NCBI GenBank assembly: GCA_963801985.1
Contig: CAWDGV010000006.1
Coordinates: forward strand, 124,001 to 188,000
Direction of reading: 5' to 3'
From: JABDQZ01 sp963801985
GTDB taxonomy: Bacteria; Pseudomonadota; Gammaproteobacteria; Chromatiales; Chromatiaceae
DNA length: 64,000 nucleotides
Part shown: one piece after another, positions 55,558 through 63,319 of the stretch
Layout: each line of letters begins with the position of its first letter
Numbering within the stretch: position 1 is the stretch's first letter
Notes under the pieces: model-generated
Told to the model about the DNA's origin: nothing
Database searches by the model: none
The model's input: the letters and a program-made list of their open reading frames with translations, nothing else
Position numbers and translations under genes: made by a program

Positions 55558-56355
55558 TTATCCCTGCATGCTTTCTGTCCGACCTTCCAGTTGCACGCTC
55601 TCCGGCAATGAGACTCGCAGCTGAATCGGTAGATGATCTGATAAATGATAGTTTACAACTTCGGAAGAGCACACAGTCATGGATTCCGGAACGAGTATAT
55701 AGTCAATCTTCCTGCGCGGTTTCCAGCTGGGATGAGTCAAGGTTTCACAACTGTCTTTGAAGCCTCCCTGCGTCAACAGGCTATGCATCTCCTTGCTGTC
55801 TGGCTCCTTGTTAAAGTCACCTAAAATTATGGCATAAGGGTACTGATCGGCGATTTCGCGAATAAAATTAAACTGCCGTCGCTGCGATCGCCCTCCCAAG
55901 GCAAGATGCACAACAATGATCGCCAGCGTTTCCACACCTTGAGCAAACTCTGAAACCAGGATGCCGCGACCCGGCATCCCCGGTAATTTTCGATGCATAC
56001 AACGTGATGGCTGATAGCGACTGAGCAGTCCATTACTGTGCTTGGCCAGTTGGCCATAATCACGGTTTGGCTGAGTAAACCAAAAAGGAAAATTACCTTT
56101 ACCTGCCAGGTAACGGGTCTGGTTGATAAAACCACTGCGAAAGCTGCCCGCATCCACTTCCTGTAAACCTACAAAATCATATTCACACAGCATTTCGCCT
56201 ATAGCGTTCAGATTATGCAACTGATGCCGGTGTGGTACCAGCTGCTTCCAGCTCTTGGTGACATATTCACGGTAACTGGTCGTCTGCGATGCAGCCTGAA
56301 TATTATAAGTTAGCAGGTTTAACGTATGCTCAGTCTGTTTCTGTTCTATCACCAT
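55558..56355 (-). CDS. endonuclease/exonuclease/phosphatase family protein
   Basis: 265 residues with the DNase I-like fold: LLTYNIQAASQT, VGLQEVDAGSF, HSNGLLSRYQPSRCM, VVHLALGGRSQRRQF, AIILGDFNKEPDS and the final YHLSDHLPIQLRV. It is a metal-dependent phosphoesterase, substrate unknown. It ends 3 bases before the GGDEF gene and may be co-transcribed. Confidence 0.85.
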   Translation of the reverse strand: MVIEQKQTEHTLNLLTYNIQAASQTTSYREYVTKSWKQLVPHRHQLHNLNAIGEMLCEYDFVGLQEVDAGSFRSGFINQTRYLAGKGNFPFWFTQPNRDYGQLAKHSNGLLSRYQPSRCMHRKLPGMPGRGILVSEFAQGVETLAIIVVHLALGGRSQRRQFNFIREIADQYPYAIILGDFNKEPDSKEMHSLLTQGGFKDSCETLTHPSWKPRRKIDYILVPESMTVCSSEVVNYHLSDHLPIQLRVSLPESVQLEGRTESMQG

Positions 56356-56384
56356 TGTCTGCGTTCAGGTAGCAGACTAGGAAG

Positions 56385-57017
56385 CTAGTCTGTTGATTGT
56401 TGTTCTTCTTTAACAAGTTTGATCATGTGATCTATCACCGCAACCAGTTGTTGGTAATTTTTAACCTCACCAGAAGCATAGCGGCCGCTGACAACAACCG
56501 CCGGTACGCCCCTTAACTGGTATTTACTAAACAATGAGCCCGCCCGCTGTACACGGTTATCAACAGCAAATGACTTCATTGCTTTTTTAAAGGTGGCGAT
56601 ATCAACATTATGTTCAGCCAGGAGCTTTTCGACTGCCTGCTGATTGGCAAGCTTGTTACCCTGCTTGTTAATAGCGGTAAAAATGACATCGTTGAGACGG
56701 TCTGCCTCGCCCATCAGGTCAAGCGCATAATAAACATAGGCATGAAAACGGGCCGAGCTATTGAAAGCTGCAGGCACCTTCACAAACTTGATATCGGCGG
56801 GCTTACTGGCCAACCAGTTCTTTAAGTATGGTTCAAATTGAAAGCAATGCGGGCAGCCATACCAGAAAAATTCCACAACCTCGATTGGGGCATCCTTTGC
56901 AACCGGGGGTTGTTTATCCAGCAGCTTGTATTCATGACCCTCTTCAAATTCGGCAAACGCCGATACCGAAACCAGAGCCAACAGCATAAATCCAAACACA
57001 GCCAGTATTTTTTTCAT
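56385..57017 (-). CDS. dsbA: thiol:disulfide interchange protein DsbA
   Basis: 210 residues from the ATG at 57017 (AGGTGA upstream), signal peptide about 1-22. The active site is FFWYGCPHCFQFEP (CPHC) and the cis-proline loop is YQLRGVPAVVVSG. DsbA oxidises cysteines of exported proteins. Many of the cytochromes here need the opposite (reduced) state at their haem sites, which CcmG and CcmH provide. Confidence 0.93.
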   Translation of the reverse strand: MKKILAVFGFMLLALVSVSAFAEFEEGHEYKLLDKQPPVAKDAPIEVVEFFWYGCPHCFQFEPYLKNWLASKPADIKFVKVPAAFNSSARFHAYVYYALDLMGEADRLNDVIFTAINKQGNKLANQQAVEKLLAEHNVDIATFKKAMKSFAVDNRVQRAGSLFSKYQLRGVPAVVVSGRYASGEVKNYQQLVAVIDHMIKLVKEEQQSTD

Positions 57018-57355
57018 CAAGTCACCTAATTAATAATGTGGTTAAGTCAGTCAAGGTAATACACTTACTTAACCTAAGATAACAAATCATCACAAGAGTT
57101 CCTCGCTGCATTGTTACATAAATACAGCTCATATGTACCCGCAGAAAGTTCCCCATTTGAGCAACTGTATCACAGTGGAACATACACCCTGATTTAGGGA
57201 GGACTATTTAACCATTTCCCTGCAAGCCAGAAAAAAATCCAAAAAAGCTTTCTTATTCAATGGGTTAATTAATTATCGACATCGACCCTGCATCCGGACA
57301 TCTGCATGCCTGCAAAGGAATGTGCAGGCATTAATTAATACCAATAGCAGCCTGC
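57018..57355. other. intergenic region with a hairpin
   Basis: No gene. ATGCCTGCA at 57306-57314 pairs with TGCAGGCAT at 57323-57331 around 8 bases, located just after the FMN reductase stop codon on the minus strand. There is no T tract on that side, so function as a terminator is uncertain. Confidence 0.4.
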
Positions 57356-57970
57356 TTACATTCCATTACCGAAACTGTCATGATGGATCTGCGTATTTTC
57401 CCGCATGGTTTTTAATGCCTTGCCATAGCCAATCAGGATACCCAGTCCCCAATTTAGCCTGGACTTGTAATAAGTATCGCTATCCGGTTCATTATCCGCG
57501 GAGCTTTCATTCAAAACTTTTTCCACATCACGCACGATCAGATGTTCGGGGATATAGCAAAGGCGATTATTTTTATAACTGCTCATACGAAGTTCCGCCA
57601 CCGGATAGGCCCCACCAGTACTGGAAGATACGCCCACAATGTAGGCTGGCTTATGCCCTAATTCAAAACGATTAAACATCAAGAAGAAATTCTTTAAACC
57701 TGCCGGTACCTGCCCATGCCATTCCGGGGCAATGATGACAAAAGCATCGCTATTGGATAATCGCTCTTTTAACGGCGCCAGCCGTGAGACCCAGGTTTCA
57801 TCCTGCTCCCAGATAGATTCTTCCCAGAGAGGTAACGGATTGTCAGCAAGGGAATACAAATAAGGCTCGATGTCATCGAAGTCCTGCCCTAGACTGGATT
57901 CAATGTAACGACCGATCTTCTCGCTTTGGGAGGGATTGCGATGACTGCCACTGATAATGGTGATCTTCAT
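57356..57970 (-). CDS. NADPH-dependent FMN reductase-like flavoprotein
   Basis: 204 residues with a flavodoxin-like fold: MKITIISGSHRNPSQSEK (phosphate-binding loop), DAFVIIAPEWHGQVPAGLKNF and YIVGVSSSTGGAYPVAELR. These are typical of NAD(P)H-dependent FMN or quinone reductases. The physiological acceptor is unknown. The gene stands alone. Confidence 0.87.
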   Translation of the reverse strand: MKITIISGSHRNPSQSEKIGRYIESSLGQDFDDIEPYLYSLADNPLPLWEESIWEQDETWVSRLAPLKERLSNSDAFVIIAPEWHGQVPAGLKNFFLMFNRFELGHKPAYIVGVSSSTGGAYPVAELRMSSYKNNRLCYIPEHLIVRDVEKVLNESSADNEPDSDTYYKSRLNWGLGILIGYGKALKTMRENTQIHHDSFGNGM

Positions 57971-58435
57971 TTTTGATGATTCCTTCTCTTGAGGTTATTA
58001 CCTGGGTAGAGCCTAAAACATTTATCAAACTTTTTTCAGCGTATTTGCATCCTGCCCGAAACATCTAACCAATATCACTTCGTTTTATAACTGTCATCCA
58101 GGTAGCGGTTAGATAAAATACCATTTATTCTGGATGTATCAATTCCCCGACCACTTTCCCGCACACCCGCCAAAGGAGCTAACGGACCCAGGTTAGCAAT
58201 AATGTCATAATAAAATTATGCATGTTTATAGCTAATTATCAGAGCTCAATGTATGTCACCCAGGCACTTTTCAATATCTGAGTCAATGCAATACATTCAG
58301 TGATTTTAAAACAAGAGATTTTTATTAATTACAACTTAAAGTCGTCTGATTTTAACCTGGAGAAAACACTTGAACTTCTGCGCTCAATCGAGCATTCAAG
58401 AACCTGCCTAAAGCTGGATATAGATCAAGTTTGAG
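57971..58435. other. intergenic region without a recognised gene
   Basis: AT-rich. ATCTAACC at 58063-58070 is inverted as GGTTAGAT at 58107-58114. An FNR-like stretch TGGAT-ATAG-ATCAA at 58415-58428 lies at the wrong end of the ybaK gene for a promoter. Nothing else seen. Confidence 0.35.
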
Positions 58436-58903
58436 CTACGGGCATATATTCTGAAACACGCCGTTAACCAGCATTTTTAGATCGTCTGGACTTAACTCGA
58501 TTTCCAACCCCCTACGGCCGGCACTGACATAGATGGTCTCAAATTCTTTTGCCGATTGATCGATGATGGTTTTGAGACGCTTTTTTTGACCCAAGGGACT
58601 GACACCTCCGAGCACATAGCCGGTCGCACGCTCTACATCTGCCTGGTTAGCCATAGCCGCTTTCTTTGCACCGGCCGCCCTGGCAAAAAGCTTCATACTC
58701 ATCATAGACGAAACCGGCACCACTCCAACAGCCAGTTCCTTGTTATCGAGATTTACAACCAGAGTCTTAAAAACCCTTTCTTCAGGAACTCCAAGCTTTT
58801 CCGCCGCTTCCAAACCATAGGACTCACTTGAAGCATCATGATGATACTCATGCACCCGATGATTAACCCTGTTCTTCTTCGCTACATTTATAGCCGGAGT
58901 CAT
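58436..58903 (-). CDS. ybaK: Cys-tRNA(Pro)/Cys-tRNA deacylase YbaK/EbsC
   Basis: 155-residue editing domain protein that hydrolyses mischarged Cys-tRNA(Pro). The segments EERVFKTLVV, AVGVVPVSSMMSMKLFAR, the core GYVLGGVSPLGQKKRL (with GGVSPxGxKK) and RRGLEIELSPDDL match the family well. Confidence 0.93.
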   Translation of the reverse strand: MTPAINVAKKNRVNHRVHEYHHDASSESYGLEAAEKLGVPEERVFKTLVVNLDNKELAVGVVPVSSMMSMKLFARAAGAKKAAMANQADVERATGYVLGGVSPLGQKKRLKTIIDQSAKEFETIYVSAGRRGLEIELSPDDLKMLVNGVFQNICP

Positions 58904-58997
58904 ACCAATCCTGAATTCAGTTAGGTTTAATCATTATTATTTGCTAAATATAGAACAGGTGTCCAAATAACTGATTGCATTCTGGATGGAGAACAAA

Positions 58998-59159
58998 GTG
59001 AGTCTGGCTGACCTTATTCTTGCATTGATAATTCTGTTACTGGTTATAGTGGCCCTGTATCTTTTTTTAAAAAAGCCGGTAACAGGTAATACCACTTGCT
59101 TACGATTAAAATCAGAAGAAACTGTCTCGCATGAAGAACTCGATATAGGCATTTTGTAA
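58998..59159 (+). CDS. small single-pass membrane protein
   Basis: 53 residues. The GTG start at 58998 has GGAG exactly 6 bases upstream; an in-frame ATG at 58986 is possible but would have no ribosome site. One helix (LADLILALIILLLVIVALYLFL) is followed by KK and a short polar tail with one Cys and acidic residues. No family recognised. It faces the DsrE-like gene tail to tail and shares its terminator. Confidence 0.55.
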   Translation: MSLADLILALIILLLVIVALYLFLKKPVTGNTTCLRLKSEETVSHEELDIGIL

Positions 59160-59162
59160 AAA

Positions 59163-59182
59163 ACCCTGCCGGGCAGCAGGGT
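59163..59182 (-). terminator. terminator of the DsrE-like gene
   Basis: ACCCTGC at 59163-59169 pairs with GCAGGGT at 59176-59182 with a 6-base loop. On the minus strand it is followed by a T run covering 59157-59163. Confidence 0.85.
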
Positions 59183-59200
59183 CCAATAAGTCCACCTGTC

Positions 59201-59692
59201 TTAATAAATCGGGATGTTGGCATAACCCTGGGCTTGATACCCGGTCAGGGAAACAAAAGTATTCCCAACAGGCTTGATTCCATCCAGCAACGAATTGTTA
59301 TCTACCTTGAACAACTTCGTAGCAACGGAACATGCTTCCATTCTTACCCCTTGTTGCTGGAGGTCTGCAAGCTGCCCAGCAATTTTGTCAAGATTTTCAA
59401 AATCGGTTAACTCCATCTGTTCACGGTCTTTTGAAATAAGGCGTACTGATAACCCGCGAAAGGCCAAAATAACATCCGGTTCAACACGCTGTCTTTTAAG
59501 GTCTTCGACAGTTTGCTTGATCACCATCAAATACAGAGTCATCTTTTTTGGCTCGACCATGTTGATATCAAAGATTACTTTTCCTTTAGTAACACCCTTC
59601 AAGGCATCACTGTCATCTGGCTGACCGGCAGCTAACAGGTTTTGTGACAGCAGAATCACCATAACGACTGCCAATTTACTTAAGATTTTCAC
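59201..59692 (-). CDS. exported DsrE-family protein
   Basis: 163 residues from a GTG at 59692 (AGGAG 6 bases upstream), with a signal peptide (about 1-22). The mature part has the DsrE/F-type pattern KVIFDINMVEPKKMTLYL, PDVILAFRGLSVRLI and the cysteine stretch VRMEACSVATKLFKVD, where the Cys is placed like the active cysteine of DsrE/TusD proteins. Exported DsrE-like proteins have uncertain functions in sulfur or redox handling. Controlled by the neighbouring TetR regulator, judged from the shared operator. Confidence 0.82.
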   Translation of the reverse strand: MKILSKLAVVMVILLSQNLLAAGQPDDSDALKGVTKGKVIFDINMVEPKKMTLYLMVIKQTVEDLKRQRVEPDVILAFRGLSVRLISKDREQMELTDFENLDKIAGQLADLQQQGVRMEACSVATKLFKVDNNSLLDGIKPVGNTFVSLTGYQAQGYANIPIY

Positions 59693-59709
59693 ATTGCTCT
59701 CCTATATAA

Positions 59710-59723
59710 AACGAACGTTCGTT
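59710..59723. promoter_or_regulatory. TetR operator in the DsrE-like promoter
   Basis: AACGAACGTTCGTT is a perfect 14-base palindrome 18 bases upstream of the GTG start. A second copy (one mismatch) lies in the promoter of the TetR gene. Confidence 0.8.
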
Positions 59724-59745
59724 CTGTAATTGATTAAAAAAATAT

Positions 59746-60339
59746 TTAAACTTTTATTCCCCGCCAGGCACTCTCTACAACTTCATCCAGGTATGCAGTC
59801 AGCGGGCGATCCAGTACTCCATCGAGTTGCAGGTTCATCATTCTTAGCGCTCCACCAAACATTGTCGTCGCAGCCACCCAGGGTTCCATCTGCCTCACCT
59901 CACCTTCAGCCATGCCTTCGATAACAACATTTTTCATTGTTTGAAAAGGCTTGGAGGAACAGATTGGCGCTTCATCAGGCAAATACTCCTTATGTTGTGC
60001 AAGCAACACAAATTGCATGTTTCTGGGATGCTGCAGGGTCAGAACAAACATTTTTTCAATGATAGCCCGGCTTTTCTCCAGGCAACCAACACGGTTAAAG
60101 CTGGCATGCTTTATCTCAATGTACATTCGCTGAAGCAAAGCCTCGTATAAAGCCTTTGCCAGGGCTTCCTTGTTCTGGAAATGATGATAAATTGCACCGG
60201 TACTGACACCGGCCTGGCGGCGAATATCATGGATCGAGGTATTAAAGTAGCCGTGCTCAGAAAACAGTTCCAACGCTGTAGCCAGTACTTTTTCTTTTAA
60301 TGCATCACCACGGAGCGAGCTTTTCAGGGCAGTTACCAT
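59746..60339 (-). CDS. TetR-family transcriptional regulator
   Basis: 197 residues from the ATG at 60339; a GTG at 60345 is possible. The helix-turn-helix is TSIHDIRRQAGVSTGAIYHHFQNKEAL. The ligand domain (about 60-197) is divergent. Two near-identical palindromes, one before each of the two genes, indicate autoregulation and repression of the DsrE-like gene, which it precedes on the same strand. Confidence 0.88.
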   Translation of the reverse strand: MVTALKSSLRGDALKEKVLATALELFSEHGYFNTSIHDIRRQAGVSTGAIYHHFQNKEALAKALYEALLQRMYIEIKHASFNRVGCLEKSRAIIEKMFVLTLQHPRNMQFVLLAQHKEYLPDEAPICSSKPFQTMKNVVIEGMAEGEVRQMEPWVAATTMFGGALRMMNLQLDGVLDRPLTAYLDEVVESAWRGIKV

Positions 60340-60660
60340 GGCCACAATATACAGAACGAACGTTCGGTTTTCAAGCGGAACCTATCACTTTTAAAAATTA
60401 TCCTTCAGCATGGCGCCTGACCTGCTTTGCCTCTGCATTTTGCTGCCTCGAAAAATGATTGGCGCTGAAGACCAGGAAAGGCGCCATTGAATACAAATAC
60501 AATGTTATTCCCGCCTTTGAGATACAAGCAATTTAGGGCAACACCATTCATACCTGCACAATTATTCGAATAGAAAAACTTTTCATACCACCCCGTATCG
60601 AGTCTTCTGTTTTAAATTCCGGAGATTGAGTCTAAAAGCGCTTGGAACTAAGCTATTAAT
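60340..60660. other. divergent promoter region between the TetR gene and the rubrerythrin
   Basis: Contains the TetR operator described separately. The rest (60370-60660) has no gene and no clear ribosome site before the rubrerythrin start. Confidence 0.5.
60355..60368. promoter_or_regulatory. TetR operator in the tetR promoter
   Basis: AACGAACGTTCGGT repeats 13 of 14 bases of the operator at 59710; the core CGAACGTTCG is a perfect palindrome. It lies 16 bases upstream of the tetR start. Confidence 0.8.
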
Positions 60661-61392
60661 ATGAAGGCTCGAAAAAAAAATTACTTTTTACTCAAATTCC
60701 TGTTTCCGGCAGGTATGCTGATTCTCTGCTTCCTGACCTCTACTAACGTTAGCGCTGACCCAGGCGAATACCCTAACACGATTAAAGCCCTGCAGACTCG
60801 CTATGCCGATGAGATCCATGCACACAGAAAATACGGACTCTATGCACAAAAAGCACAGGAAGATGGCTATCCTAACGTTGCACACCTGTTCCGTTCACTG
60901 GCTGCATCAGAAGCAGTACACGGGCAAAACTTTAAACGCATACTTATTGATCTTGGCCAGGAGCCCGTACTTCCTGAAATATCTGAAATCAATATCTCCA
61001 CAACCAAACAGCATTTAAAACATGCCACCACGGTAGAAGCTGAAGAAATTGACAATGAGTATCCCAAAATCCTGGCCGGCATCGCTTCTGAAGATCACCA
61101 GGTAGCCATTGAAAGTATTCGATATGCCTGGGAATCTGAAAAACAACACCGGGATCTGATCGTAAAAATCCAGGAAGCCGTCAGTAACTGGTTTCGCCTG
61201 GTAATCAGCAGGATTGAAAACAGGGCCGCCCACTATTATGTTTGCCATGTATGCGGTTCAACCCTGACCGAAGTACCCGAAAACTTTTGCCCTATCTGCA
61301 ATCATTCAATAGAAAACTACATCGAAGTGAAAGGCTTCCCGGTAGAAAATAAAAAACAAGCCGAGGATATTTTTGACTATTTGAACAATTAA
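60661..61392 (+). CDS. exported rubrerythrin
   Basis: 243 residues. A signal peptide (about 1-32, ending at VSADPGEYP) precedes a ferritin-like four-helix domain (TRYADEIHAHRKYGLYAQ, SEAVHGQNFKRIL, TVEAEEIDNEYPKI and SEKQHRDLI, the Glu and His ligands of a diiron site). The C-terminal rubredoxin-like part is CHVCGSTL and CPIC (about 195-220). Rubrerythrins reduce hydrogen peroxide. Periplasmic export is unusual, since most are cytoplasmic. The TetR-DsrE pair lies next to it, and regulation by the same repressor is possible. Confidence 0.87.
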   Translation: MKARKKNYFLLKFLFPAGMLILCFLTSTNVSADPGEYPNTIKALQTRYADEIHAHRKYGLYAQKAQEDGYPNVAHLFRSLAASEAVHGQNFKRILIDLGQEPVLPEISEINISTTKQHLKHATTVEAEEIDNEYPKILAGIASEDHQVAIESIRYAWESEKQHRDLIVKIQEAVSNWFRLVISRIENRAAHYYVCHVCGSTLTEVPENFCPICNHSIENYIEVKGFPVENKKQAEDIFDYLNN

Positions 61393-61502
61393 CCGTCGCA
61401 GTTGCCTACGCTTTGGCAATCAACGCTGGTATCTAATGCAGCTGTTTGTCTGCTACCGGTTTTCAGTGCTTTCGCCTGGCTGCAGAAGCCACGCTAAACG
61501 AT

Positions 61503-61512
61503 CCCCCCCCCC
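61503..61512. repeat. run of ten C bases
   Basis: A C10 homopolymer lies 110 bases after the rubrerythrin gene, in a non-coding stretch. It may vary in length or be affected by sequencing error. Confidence 0.6.
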
Positions 61513-61562
61513 TTAGCCTATACCGAATCAGCCCAGGGCAATGTGCGGCTCGTACCCCAAAA

Positions 61563-61586
61563 AAAAGGGTGCCGAAGCACCCTTTT
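61563..61586 (-). terminator. terminator of the cytochrome c4 gene
   Basis: AAAAGGGTGC at 61563-61572 pairs with GCACCCTTTT at 61577-61586 around CGAA. The minus-strand T run is long (8 or more), and the plus side has four Ts, so it may serve both directions. Confidence 0.85.
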
Positions 61587-61615
61587 GATCAATATAGCCT
61601 GTTAGTTTCGCTATA

Positions 61616-62222
61616 TTATTTTTTCAGACCCTGCATATACTGGGCAACAGCTGCCATTTCGTCAGCTGTCATTTTTACAGCAATGTCACGCATCATACGA
61701 TTTGGATCATTGGCACGGGTGCCTGCTGCAAAATCTTTCAGCTGCTTTTCAACGTACATGGCATGCTGACCACTGACCGCATGGAAAACCTGAAGTTTCA
61801 ATACCGGAACCGGCTGGGCCGTGACAGGCTGTACAGGCAGCCAGGCCTTTACCCGGATTACCGCCACGGTAAATCATTTCTCCCATAGCGACCTTGTCAG
61901 CAGCCGCTTCACCACCTTTAGGCGTTTGACTGGCGTAAAATGCAGCAATGTTGACCATGTCTTCATCCGTTAGTGCCGCGACCATACCCATCATTGTTGG
62001 ATCCTGACGCGTACCGGACTTGAACTCGGTAAGCTGCTTGGCAATATATTTTGCATTCTGTCCCGCCAGGTTTGGCCAGATTGGATTGACACTGTTGCCA
62101 TCTGCACCATGACAGGCAATACACATAGCCGCTTTAGCTTTACCAGCTTCGACATCTGCAGCCTGTACAGAACCTGCTGCCAGCAGAGCAACTAAAGAAA
62201 AACCAATTAACCCTTTATTCAT
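61616..62222 (-). pseudogene. diheme cytochrome c4 (frameshifted)
   Basis: Start ATG at 62222 with GGGGTG 7 bases upstream. Signal peptide, then haem site CIACHGADGNSV and the first domain (NLAGQNAKYIAKQLTEFKSG). The second haem site is CTACHGPAGSG, after which one extra T near 61790 breaks the frame; the continuation AVSGQHAMYVEKQLKDF to MQGLKK at 61616 is in the next frame. About 200 residues when joined, typical of cytochrome c4, an electron donor to oxidases. Confidence 0.88.
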
Positions 62223-62255
62223 AATCATTCACCCCAGCATAGGAAAGAATCTAAA

Positions 62256-62278
62256 AAGGGTACCTGAAAGGTACCCTT
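62256..62278 (-). terminator. terminator of the small cytochrome gene
   Basis: AAGGGTACC at 62256-62264 pairs with GGTACCCTT at 62270-62278 around TGAAA, followed on the minus strand by TTTTTAG. It separates the two cytochrome genes. Confidence 0.85.
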
Positions 62279-62304
62279 AGTTTATTCATGACAGTGACTA
62301 GCGC

Positions 62305-62610
62305 TTATTTCAAACCAGCGTAGTAAGCAGCAAGATTAGCCATGTCAGCGTCAGTCAGAGGAGCCGCCATTGGCGCCATGACAGGATCTTTACGCGTGCC
62401 GTCTTTGAAAGCTTTCAACTGTTTAACCATGTACTGCGGTTTCTGACCAGCCAGGTTGGGGTAGTTAGGAATGGCGCTGATACCGTTTGCACCATGACAA
62501 GCTGCACAAACGGCAGATTTAACTTTGCCTGCCGCCGCGTCACCGGCAACTGCAGAACCCATAGAACCCGCTAATGCGATAGCAGCTACTGAAAGTAATA
62601 CTTTTTTCAT
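62305..62610 (-). CDS. monoheme cytochrome c553-like protein
   Basis: 101 residues from the ATG at 62610 (GGAG 6 bases upstream). Signal peptide about 1-23 ending at AVAGDA, haem site CAACHGANG near residue 38, NLAGQKPQYMVKQLKAFKDGTRKDPVMAPMAAPL with the Met ligand. It is homologous to each half of the c4 protein next door. A 12-base palindrome GGTTATATAACC at 62638-62649 lies in its promoter. Confidence 0.9.
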   Translation of the reverse strand: MKKVLLSVAAIALAGSMGSAVAGDAAAGKVKSAVCAACHGANGISAIPNYPNLAGQKPQYMVKQLKAFKDGTRKDPVMAPMAAPLTDADMANLAAYYAGLK

Positions 62611-62854
62611 GAAATACTCCAATTAAATTAACAGTTTGGTTATATAACCTTAAATTCGCAGGCCTGATACTCAGGGCAAAATCGATTGTAATCAGGATTA
62701 ATATACCGTCTATTCGTATAAACGCCGGAATCTTTTCCTCAACCCTTAAGGTTTGCCCCAGTATCCAGTCAAATTTTGACGCGAATTTATACCAGATAAA
62801 CCACAAAATAGCCAATTAGTTCAGCAAATACTAATAAACATTAGCCTGAAAAAA

Positions 62855-63319
62855 TTATCGGCTCTTTGTACTCAGGCGAAACTGGTAGTCCCTGATACCA
62901 GATAAATCCTGCACAAGCAGATGAATCAACCAGTGCATGGTTTCCGCCGTACAGGCCGGCAGCATGCCCTTTGCCTGGAAATAGCCCGGTCTGACAGGCT
63001 CCAGAAATACCCGGTTATAGCCCATGTCCATATTGACCCCTTCAAACTGAACACTGACTTTTTCAGGTAAAAAAGTAGCATTTTCTGGCATGATTAATGA
63101 GATGGTGAGCGGTTGCAGAATCTCGATATCTTGAGGCTCGATCAGGAACCGTACCGGCTGCCCTGAGATTTCCAGCTCACAGCCACCCTGCCGGAGATCA
63201 CAATCAGACTGATGCACGGCCACTTCCCGCTGACCATCCAGCAGTCCGGATTGCTGCAATAAAAACCCTCCGGACAATATCAATAACGCCAGCATCAGCC
63301 AGACCGAGTCACGCTTCAT
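62855..63319 (-). CDS. membrane-anchored periplasmic protein, paralogue of the nos-linked unknown
   Basis: 154 residues: N-terminal helix (about 7-22), then DCDLRQGGCELEISGQ, FLIEPQDIEILQPLTISL, VQFEGVNMDMGYNR and AKGMLPACTAETMHWLIHLL. The spacing of the DCDL, IEP, GVxMxMGxNR and C-x-MxW elements is shared with the broken gene at 26254-26757. No named family is certain; FixH-like beta domains are a possibility. It overlaps the EAL gene by 11 bases. Confidence 0.72.
   Translation of the reverse strand: MKRDSVWLMLALLILSGGFLLQQSGLLDGQREVAVHQSDCDLRQGGCELEISGQPVRFLIEPQDIEILQPLTISLIMPENATFLPEKVSVQFEGVNMDMGYNRVFLEPVRPGYFQAKGMLPACTAETMHWLIHLLVQDLSGIRDYQFRLSTKSR

Noticed and set aside
58415..58428. 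FNR-like site TGGAT-ATAG-ATCAA
   Set aside because: It lies at the 3' end of ybaK and not upstream of any gene start on either strand.
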